Source of the DNA: SIG450 sp045658425
Lineage (GTDB): Bacteria; Bacillota; Clostridia; UMGS1840; HGM11507
Length of the DNA stretch: 6,204 nt
Direction of reading: 5' to 3'
Assembly: GCA_045658425.1 (NCBI GenBank)
Contig: JAZOVB010000033.1
Span: forward strand, 1 to 6,204
Shown here: piece by piece, positions 1-5,025 of the stretch
Layout of the letters: each line of letters begins with the position of its first letter
Position numbering within the stretch: position 1 is the first letter of the stretch
The notes under the pieces: model-generated
What the model saw: only the letters and a program-made list of their open reading frames with translations
What the model was told of the DNA's origin: nothing
Database searches by the model: none
Translations under genes and position numbers: made by a program

Positions 1-6
1 TTTCAT

Positions 7-68
7 TTTGTCAAGGTAGTATTGCAAGATTACGCATTGCGAAACCTTGCAATCTCCACCTTGACAAA
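7..68. repeat. 62-base nested hairpin, REP/MITE-like palindrome
   Basis: The outer arms TTTGTCAAGGT (7-17) and ACCTTGACAAA (58-68) are perfectly complementary over 11 bp. An uneven internal loop (18-20 against 54-57) separates them from an inner stem, ATTGCAAG (21-28) with CTTGCAAT (46-53). The stem continues inward with two single mismatches (29/45 and 32/42), through TT/AA and CGC/GCG, to a three-base ATT loop (36-38). About 24 bp are paired in all. No T-run follows on the plus strand, and on the minus strand the outer stem is followed by AATGAAA, so it is a poor intrinsic terminator. I infer a dispersed palindromic element. No copy of it is seen elsewhere in the window, so its repetitive nature is unproven. 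Confidence 0.6.
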
Positions 69-71
69 GGG

Positions 72-133
72 CTTACCTGCACTTACCACCGACTTACCTA
101 TGTGCTGACACAAATTACTTACCTATGTGCTGA
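72..133. repeat. Direct repeats of an ACTTACC-type unit
   Basis: The 17-base sequence ACTTACCTATGTGCTGA occurs exactly twice, at 92-108 and 117-133, 25 bases apart start to start. Shorter partial copies precede it: CTTACCT at 72-78 and ACTTACC at 81-87. No open reading frame covers the stretch. It could be a small local duplication, part of a larger element with the adjacent hairpin, or protein-binding repeats. Only two full copies are present and there are no conserved spacers of CRISPR length, so it is not a CRISPR array. Confidence 0.6.
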
Positions 134-151
134 TTTTACATCCACCTTTCC

Positions 152-186
152 TTCATTTGTCATTTGCAATTTGTCATTCGTAATTT
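152..186. repeat. Heptamer tandem array, unit GT[C/A]ATTT (array 1)
   Basis: Five degenerate 7-base units run in perfect phase: TTCATTT, GTCATTT, GCAATTT, GTCATTC and GTAATTT. The array lies in the non-coding region downstream of rpmB and ends just before the hairpin at 190-219. Short heptameric tandem repeats are known from other bacteria, notably the STRR sequences of cyanobacteria. Whether this one is related by descent or only similar in form cannot be told here. Confidence 0.7.
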
Positions 187-189
187 AAT

Positions 190-219
190 AGAGCGGAGGC
201 TAATTAGCATCTCCGCTCT
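190..219. terminator. GC-rich hairpin between heptamer arrays, possible second terminator
   Basis: AGAGCGGAG (190-198) pairs with CTCCGCTCT (211-219) over 9 bp. The loop region contains the palindrome GCTAATTAGC (199-208), which can add a short inner stem. Read on the minus strand the stem is followed by ATTAAATT, and on the plus strand by a weak TTCC, so neither side has a classic T-run. It may serve as a back-up terminator for rpmB, or for a gene entering from the left of the window. It could also be the structured core of the repeat that the heptamer arrays flank. Confidence 0.45.
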
Positions 220-222
220 TCC

Positions 223-250
223 ATCATTTGTCATTTGTCATTTGTAATTT
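223..250. repeat. Heptamer tandem array, unit GT[C/A]ATTT (array 2)
   Basis: Four in-phase units are present: ATCATTT, GTCATTT, GTCATTT and GTAATTT. As in array 1, the last unit is GTAATTT. The array runs straight into the left arm of the rpmB terminator at 253. The two arrays flank the hairpin at 190-219. Confidence 0.7.
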
Positions 251-252
251 TA

Positions 253-280
253 AAAGCGTGTCACTTTCGCGACACGCTTT
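253..280 (-). terminator. Intrinsic terminator of rpmB
   Basis: AAAGCGTGTC (253-262) and GACACGCTTT (271-280) form a perfect 10 bp stem around an 8-base loop. Read on the minus strand, the stem starts 8 bases after the rpmB TAA codon and ends in CGCTTTTAAAATT. That gives the T-rich tail expected of a Rho-independent terminator. The A-run and T-run at the stem ends would also allow some termination of plus-strand transcription. Confidence 0.85.
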
Positions 281-288
281 ATAGTTTG

Positions 289-477
289 TTATATAGCTCT
301 GATAACCTTATCGGAACGCATACATTTTGTACAAACATTGATTTTCTTGGTCTGACCGTCAACAATAGCCTTAACCTTTCTTACATTTGGCTTCCAGGTT
401 CTGTTGCTACTTCTGTGAGAGTGAGATACCTGAATACCGAAAACTGTACCTTTACCGCAAATTGCGCATTTTGCCAT
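289..477 (-). CDS. rpmB: Large ribosomal subunit protein bL28
   Basis: This encodes a 62-residue basic protein of the 50S ribosomal subunit, the usual length for bL28 in Firmicutes. The N-terminus MAKCAICGKGTVFG and the following basic SHSHRSSNRTWKPN segment (residues 18-31) are characteristic of the family. Cysteines at 4, 7, 49 and 52 form two CxxC pairs, so this is the zinc-ribbon (C+) form. In some bacteria a cysteine-free paralogue replaces it under zinc limitation; none is visible here. The start is secure: AGGAGGTG (485-492) lies 7 bases upstream of the ATG. The gene is monocistronic, with its own promoter and terminator, and is divergent from yunB. The 5' leader of about 60 bases has only a weak AT-rich 6 bp stem (512-517 with 526-531), so no regulatory RNA is claimed. 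Confidence 0.97.
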   Translation of the reverse strand: MAKCAICGKGTVFGIQVSHSHRSSNRTWKPNVRKVKAIVDGQTKKINVCTKCMRSDKVIRAI

Positions 478-544
478 CGAAATACACCTCCTAATTTGAG
501 AAAAAATTATATAGAATAATTTTAAATTCTACTGAATACATTTC

Positions 545-573
545 ATTTTAACAAATATTTATTGAAAAATCAA
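545..573 (-). promoter_or_regulatory. SigA-type promoter of rpmB with extended -10
   Basis: Read on the minus strand, TTGATT (573-568) is followed by 17 bases and then TAAAAT (550-545). The -10 is preceded by TG one base away, giving an extended -10 motif (TGTTAAAAT). The optimal spacing, an AT-rich upstream tract and about 60 bases to the rpmB ATG all fit a strong vegetative promoter. Transcription would begin near 538. This is a motif match only. Confidence 0.75.
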
Positions 574-621
574 GTCTTTTTTTTATTTTTTTAATTTAAT
601 TTTCAAATTTTTTACTTCTGT

Positions 622-629
622 CATATAAT
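622..629 (+). promoter_or_regulatory. Candidate -10 element of yunB (SigE- or SigA-like)
   Basis: CATATAAT at 622-629 resembles the sporulation SigE -10 consensus CATACAAT with one difference. It also contains a perfect TATAAT (624-629). Upstream there is no convincing -35: TCAAATT at 603-609 is a weak SigE-like match with a slightly short spacer, and TTTCAA at 601-606 is a poor SigA match. yunB of Bacillus subtilis belongs to the mother-cell SigE regulon, which favours that reading. Transcription would start near 635, leaving about 20 bases of leader before the ATG at 656. Confidence 0.4.
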
Positions 630-640
630 AATATATGAAA

Positions 641-646
641 GAGGTG
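641..646 (+). promoter_or_regulatory. Ribosome binding site that fixes the yunB start
   Basis: GAGGTG lies 9 bases before the ATG at 656. The in-frame ATG at 635 has only AT-rich sequence upstream and no Shine-Dalgarno match. It would also place this GAGGTG motif inside the coding sequence. The start at 656 is therefore preferred. Confidence 0.8.
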
Positions 647-655
647 AAAAGTAAG

Positions 656-1366
656 ATGAATCCCAATGTGCGAAGATTTAGGTTTTTGTTAAAGCAAAGA
701 CTTGCATCCATAAGCTTTTTAAAGGTATTTTTAATTGCTCTTATCATAATCTTCTTTTTCACTCTGATAAATATTTATAATACATCCTATAAGCCCCAGA
801 TAAAAAAACTCGCTCAGTCAAAGGGGTATTACATATTAAATGTTGCTGTTGATAAGGGAATAAACAGAGTAATTGAGGAAAATGCTCTTACCTATACCGA
901 CCTTATTACAATCTTAAAAGATGATTCGGGAAAGATAACCGGACTTATGACTAACCTTGTAGGTGCCAACAGGCTTCGGAGTGCTTTTTCTGTAAAAATC
1001 AGCGAAGAGCTTGACAAACTTAACTCTGTACCTATATCTATTCCTCTCGGCAATCTTACAAAAATTGATACTCTTTCCGGGCTTGGTCCTAAAATAAAAA
1101 TAAATCTTATTCCTGCAGGTAAGGTTAATATTGATTTCAAAAATGATTTTGCCGAGGCGGGAATAAATCAGACAAAGCATGAAATTTATCTTGATGTGGC
1201 TGTTTCCGCCTCACTTTTAATGCCGGCAGGGATTTATGAAAGGGTAGAACATACCTTAAAAATCCCTCTTTGCGAAAGTATCATAGTAGGGGAAATTCCT
1301 GATACTATTACAAGACTTGAAACCAGGGATGAGACACTAAGGGATGATATTCTTAATATAGATTAA
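656..1366 (+). CDS. yunB: Sporulation protein YunB
   Basis: This encodes a 236-residue protein from the preferred start; starting at the ATG at 635 would add seven residues. A basic N-terminus is followed by one hydrophobic membrane segment (about residues 21-41) and a larger domain that should lie on the far side of the membrane. Family-typical stretches are PLGNL (130-134), GLGPKIKINLIPAG (142-155), FAEAGINQTKHEIYL (165-179) and a C-terminal VGEIPDTI (211-218). In B. subtilis YunB is made in the mother cell under SigE and is needed for proper spore formation; its biochemical role is not known. The length is close to the family norm and nothing looks truncated. It is transcribed alone, away from rpmB, and converges on the UPF0182 gene. 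Its presence implies an organism that forms endospores, or descends from one. Confidence 0.9.
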   Translation: MNPNVRRFRFLLKQRLASISFLKVFLIALIIIFFFTLINIYNTSYKPQIKKLAQSKGYYILNVAVDKGINRVIEENALTYTDLITILKDDSGKITGLMTNLVGANRLRSAFSVKISEELDKLNSVPISIPLGNLTKIDTLSGLGPKIKINLIPAGKVNIDFKNDFAEAGINQTKHEIYLDVAVSASLLMPAGIYERVEHTLKIPLCESIIVGEIPDTITRLETRDETLRDDILNID

Positions 1367-1367
1367 G

Positions 1368-1412
1368 AAATTACAAATTACGGCGTCAGTCAGATATAGT
1401 CATTTCTAATTT
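1368..1412. repeat. Inverted heptamer repeat next to a terminator
   Basis: AAATTAC occurs twice in tandem (1368-1381), which is two reverse-complement copies of the GTAATTT unit of the arrays at 152-186 and 223-250. After a 17-base spacer come GTCATTT and CTAATTT (1399-1412) in direct orientation. The two halves are complementary at 12 of 14 positions, so the element is an imperfect inverted repeat. It fills almost the whole gap between the yunB stop and the shared terminator. Confidence 0.6.
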
Positions 1413-1447
1413 TAAAAAGTATGCACTTTATCAGTGCATACTTTTTA
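1413..1447. terminator. Bidirectional terminator between yunB and the UPF0182 gene
   Basis: Bases 1413-1427 pair perfectly with 1433-1447, a 15 bp stem with a five-base loop. The core is AAAAAGTATGCAC with GTGCATACTTTTT. The A-run on one arm becomes the T-run on the other, so the hairpin can end transcription on both strands. The TAA stop of the UPF0182 gene (1447-1445) is part of the stem, so the terminator begins inside the coding sequence's last codon. Confidence 0.9.
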
Positions 1448-4117
1448 TCTTAGCTTATTAATCTCAATTTCTAGTTCTTCCAAAGCTTTTCCCATACTGT
1501 TCCAGTCGCCCCTTGAAAGTGATTCCTTAACCTTGTCGTAAGCCTTTACAATTTCGGGGTTTTTGCTTGTTTCGGGCATTGGTTCGGGTGCAGTGTCGGG
1601 AGTAGTCTGGGGTGTGGTATTTCCTGAATAGTCAAAGAGCTTATAGAGTGCGGTTTCAAGAGAGGTTTCCATAACGATACTGTCTTTATAACCCACAATT
1701 ACTCTTTTTAACTCGGGCAGAGAATTCTGACCGCCCGAGGAAATATAAACAGGCTCAATATATAAAAGGGAATTTTTAACAGGAATAGTAAGCATATTGC
1801 CTCTTATAACCGTACTTCCTCCCTGTCCCCAAAGGGTCATTTCCCTTGAGATTTCAGGGTCGTTATCAATCTTATTTTCAAACTGCAGGGTTCCGTAAAT
1901 ACTTTCGCCCTTAGGGAATGTATATAAAATCATATCTCCGTAACCCTCTTTGTCACAGTTAACCGCAAGCCAACCTACAAGATTTTGCTTTCCGTACATT
2001 GTGTAAGGAATCATAAGCACTAAGCCACCTTTTTCTTTAAAGGTGGTGGTTATACTGTAATATGGGCTTACATATTGCTCTTCCCCCTGATATTTTTCCT
2101 TTGCATAATCCCACATATCCGTTTTATTGTAGAATATTTCGGGATTTTTTGTATGGTATCTTTTTAAAACCGAGCTTTGCAGGGTAAACATTGCTTCGGG
2201 ATACTGAAGATGGTCTGCCAAATCATCGGGCATATCCTCTTCTTCAAAGAATGATGGATAGATTTTTTTGTAGGATTCGGCAATAAGGTCGGTTTTATCG
2301 GTTATATAAAATTTAATGGTGCCGTCATAAGCATCAACCACCGCTTTAACCGATTCTCTTACATAGTTAACCCGTTCACCACGGAAAAAGTTTGCCTGTG
2401 AATATGGGTAGAATTCACTTGTAGTGTAGCAATTTACAATCCATTTTATTCTTCCCTGACCGTCTATTATGGCATAAGGGTCATTATCCACCGTTAAAAA
2501 TGGTGCAACCTTGTTTACTCTTTCAAGTACATTTCTGTTTATTAAAAGCTTACTGTTTGTATCAACATAGCTTGAGATAAGAAGCTGAAAATCGCCAAGA
2601 TACAGTGAGTATAAAACCTGATTAACAGGAGTCATTTTAATTCCCGCTTTGCCTGTATAGGAATATTCAACATCGTCATCTCCCAAGGAATAATCAAGCT
2701 CTTTATATTTGGAACCTGCAATTACATAGTCCTTTTCTCCCTCGCCGAAATAAATTCTCGGCTCTTTAACCTGAAGCTCTTCATTTTTTGCTTCGGTGGG
2801 AATATCCTTAACTAAAAACTCGGGCTGACCCTCACTTGTTACCGAATTTACCGAAACTGCGGCAATTCCGTAACCATGAGTAAATTTAAGTCTTTCGTTT
2901 ATAAAGGATTTAGAGCTGTCTGCAATATTGTCAACATTGAATTCTCTTGGTGCAATACCCACCGCAGTAGGTCTTCCGCCAATATCATATTTTACAATAT
3001 CAAGGTCGTTGAACTGATAATAGTTTCTTATGCTCTGTACCTGATTTATAGCCTTTAAGGTAGATGGATAATCTATAATTCGTGTGTTGGATACGGTTTC
3101 GTGTTCTTTTTCCAAGTCTTCACGGCTTAAATCATAAGAAATAGGAAAAGTTTCGGTCTTAATGGAATTAATACCGTAAGCATCATTGGTTGCCTTAATA
3201 TTATGTGCAATATAAGGGCTTTCTACCGTAACCTCAGAGGGATTTACCACAAAGGTCTGGGTGAACAAGGCAACCAGCATAAATCCGATATATGTTATGG
3301 GGTAAAGTGATATTCCCAGAATTGCAAGTTTTCTTCTTTTTGTTACAAATAATATAACAGCAAGTAAAGCTGAAGCAATCAGCACATAAGGGATAACGCT
3401 GTAATACACCTTCCATATCATAACACTTGTATATCCTGCTCCCGTAAAGGAGGAATTTGTTTCAAAAAGCATATTCTGTGCGTTTACTCCATACGAGAAA
3501 AACTTTATCACAAGGAAAAATACAAGATTTACTATATTGTGAATGATAATTCTTTTTTCGTTAAATACATTTCCCACGCTCACAATACCAAGACGGGCAT
3601 ACAGGAATACATAAATAACTAAAATACCTATAAACAAAAACCCGAAAATTCCTGATAATACGCTGAGCAGACCGTCATAAAACGGTCTTGTGAAAAGATA
3701 ATAACCTACATTATTATTGAAAATAGGGTCGGACATATCCGACATAGTGGGATTTGCAAAAAGCAGATATTTTTCGTGGAGAGTAATCTGCAGGATACTG
3801 CTTGAAATCCACGATAAAATAAGTGCACCGATTATAATGATGTATTTTTTATCAAGAGCATCAAAGGTGGAATCAATCTTTTTAAGATTTTTAATTAAAA
3901 TCAGAACACTTATATAGCATACAACAAATACAAATAAAAAGCTCAGCGCCTGAAAAATCACCTTGACCTTAAGATTAGTGAAAAAAACCTCAAGGAAATT
4001 TTCACCGATTTCCTTATATGCATTATAATCAAAGTAAATTTTTGCACCTATAAAAAATGTTAATAAAATTACTGTTATTACCGACAGGGTAATGACTTTT
4101 TTAGAACTTAGTTTCAT
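1445..4117 (-). CDS. UPF0182 family large membrane protein, function unknown
   Basis: This encodes 890 residues, full length for the UPF0182 family (COG1615). Seven hydrophobic segments occupy the first third, at about residues 8-29, 52-76, 92-112, 150-175, 190-215, 238-260 and 265-292. A long non-membrane region follows. Family hallmarks are FANPTMSDMSDPIF (120-133), PSEVTVESPYIAHNI (293-307), HGYGIAAVSVN (414-424), PVNQVLYSLYLGDF (497-510), VAPFLTVDNDPY (537-548), WIVNCYTTSEFYPYS (559-573), VNYVRESVKAVVDAYDG (583-599) and the TLWGQGGSTVIRGN block (761-774). A Thr/Pro-rich linker (about 833-853) leads to a short helical tail with the usual SRGDWNSMGKALEEL pattern (868-882). The family has no established activity. 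The ATG lies two bases after the ftsY stop, with a GTGAGG ribosome site (4131-4136) inside ftsY at a rather long spacing of 13 bases. Coupled translation with ftsY is therefore likely. Confidence 0.95.
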   Translation of the reverse strand: MKLSSKKVITLSVITVILLTFFIGAKIYFDYNAYKEIGENFLEVFFTNLKVKVIFQALSFLFVFVVCYISVLILIKNLKKIDSTFDALDKKYIIIIGALILSWISSSILQITLHEKYLLFANPTMSDMSDPIFNNNVGYYLFTRPFYDGLLSVLSGIFGFLFIGILVIYVFLYARLGIVSVGNVFNEKRIIIHNIVNLVFFLVIKFFSYGVNAQNMLFETNSSFTGAGYTSVMIWKVYYSVIPYVLIASALLAVILFVTKRRKLAILGISLYPITYIGFMLVALFTQTFVVNPSEVTVESPYIAHNIKATNDAYGINSIKTETFPISYDLSREDLEKEHETVSNTRIIDYPSTLKAINQVQSIRNYYQFNDLDIVKYDIGGRPTAVGIAPREFNVDNIADSSKSFINERLKFTHGYGIAAVSVNSVTSEGQPEFLVKDIPTEAKNEELQVKEPRIYFGEGEKDYVIAGSKYKELDYSLGDDDVEYSYTGKAGIKMTPVNQVLYSLYLGDFQLLISSYVDTNSKLLINRNVLERVNKVAPFLTVDNDPYAIIDGQGRIKWIVNCYTTSEFYPYSQANFFRGERVNYVRESVKAVVDAYDGTIKFYITDKTDLIAESYKKIYPSFFEEEDMPDDLADHLQYPEAMFTLQSSVLKRYHTKNPEIFYNKTDMWDYAKEKYQGEEQYVSPYYSITTTFKEKGGLVLMIPYTMYGKQNLVGWLAVNCDKEGYGDMILYTFPKGESIYGTLQFENKIDNDPEISREMTLWGQGGSTVIRGNMLTIPVKNSLLYIEPVYISSGGQNSLPELKRVIVGYKDSIVMETSLETALYKLFDYSGNTTPQTTPDTAPEPMPETSKNPEIVKAYDKVKESLSRGDWNSMGKALEELEIEINKLR

Positions 4118-4119
4118 AA

Positions 4120-5025
4120 TTAAAACAACGCCTCACAAAATTCATTAGGATTAAATTCGGCAAAATCTTCTTTGCCTTCCCCCACACCGATAAATTTAAC
4201 CGGAATATTTTTTTCCTTGCATATTGAAATAACAATACCGCCCTTGGCTGTTCCGTCAAGCTTGGTAAGAATAATCCCCGTAACCTCTGTTTGCTTGGTA
4301 AATTCCCTTGCCTGCATAACTCCGTTCTGCCCTGTGGTAGCATCCACTACAAGCAGGGTTTCAAGATCGGAATCGGGAAGCTCTCTTTTTATTACACGGT
4401 AGATTTTATTAAGCTCATCCATAAGATTTTTCTTATTGTGAAGTCTTCCTGCCGTATCGCAGATTAAAATATCGCTTCCTTTTGCTTTTAATGATGCAAT
4501 AGCATCAAAAACAACTGCTGCCGGGTCTGCCCCCTCCTGATGCTTCACTATGGGACAGTTATTCCTGTCTGCCCATATTTTTAACTGTTCACTTGCAGCC
4601 GCACGGAAAGTATCTCCTGCAGCAAGTATTACCGATTTCCCCTTTTCGGTAAAGTAAGATGCCATTTTCCCTATTGAAGTGGTTTTACCTACTCCGTTAA
4701 CACCTACAACAAGTATAACCGAGGGTTTTGTATTAAGCTTTAAAGAGCTGTCTGATTCAGTTAAAATTTCACCAATAACCGTTTTAAGCTCTTCCTTTAA
4801 AGCTTCCGATTCGGTTATTTTTTTCTCCTTAGCCCTTTCTCTTAACTCCTCAATTATTTCAAAGGAGGTCTGGGCGCCCACATCTGCCATAATAAGAGCC
4901 TCTTCAAGCTCCTCGTATAAATCCTCGTCAACCGATTTGAAAACGGAAAATACATCATCAAGCTTTTCCTTTATTGCCGAGCGGGTATTTGTAAGCCCTG
5001 CTTTTAGTCTGTCAAAAAAAGCCAC
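4120..5025 (-). CDS. ftsY: Signal recognition particle receptor FtsY
   Basis: This encodes a 301-residue SRP GTPase. At the membrane FtsY docks ribosomes carrying SRP (Ffh plus 4.5S/scRNA) and hands the nascent chain to the Sec translocon. Residues 1 to about 85 form the helical N domain. The acidic A domain of Proteobacteria is absent, as in most Gram-positives. The G domain shows GVNGVGKT (108-115, P-loop), DTFRAAA (138-144), DTAGR (180-184), TKLD (244-247, guanine specificity) and the closing GVGEG motif (270-274). These are complete and in order. The start is GTG, overlapping the smc stop by one base in TAGTG. The N-terminus MAFFDRLKAGLTNTR is typical of FtsY, which supports that start. 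In many Firmicutes ylxM and ffh follow ftsY; here a UPF0182 gene follows instead. Confidence 0.97.
   Translation of the reverse strand: MAFFDRLKAGLTNTRSAIKEKLDDVFSVFKSVDEDLYEELEEALIMADVGAQTSFEIIEELRERAKEKKITESEALKEELKTVIGEILTESDSSLKLNTKPSVILVVGVNGVGKTTSIGKMASYFTEKGKSVILAAGDTFRAAASEQLKIWADRNNCPIVKHQEGADPAAVVFDAIASLKAKGSDILICDTAGRLHNKKNLMDELNKIYRVIKRELPDSDLETLLVVDATTGQNGVMQAREFTKQTEVTGIILTKLDGTAKGGIVISICKEKNIPVKFIGVGEGKEDFAEFNPNEFCEALF

Noticed and set aside
72..133. A short CRISPR array
   Set aside because: There are only two exact copies of 17 bases with an 8-base gap; repeat and spacer lengths do not fit and no cas genes are present.
1..288. Remnant of an insertion sequence or protein gene
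   Set aside because: No transposase-like or other plausible coding frame is visible on either strand; only hairpins and short repeats are seen.
235..519. 94-residue frame on the plus strand
   Set aside because: It lies across rpmB, which is certain on the opposite strand, has no ribosome binding site and shows no recognisable protein motif.
478..540. Riboswitch or L28 autoregulatory leader upstream of rpmB
   Set aside because: The leader is only about 60 bases and AT-rich, with a single weak 6 bp stem and no recognised motif.
892..1180. Two minus-strand frames antisense to yunB
   Set aside because: They have no ribosome site and no family resemblance; YunB family motifs establish the plus-strand frame through this stretch.
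4101..4343. 80-residue minus-strand frame overlapping the ftsY 3' end
   Set aside because: It reads the same strand as ftsY in another frame, and the FtsY motifs TKLD and GVGEG fix the true frame.
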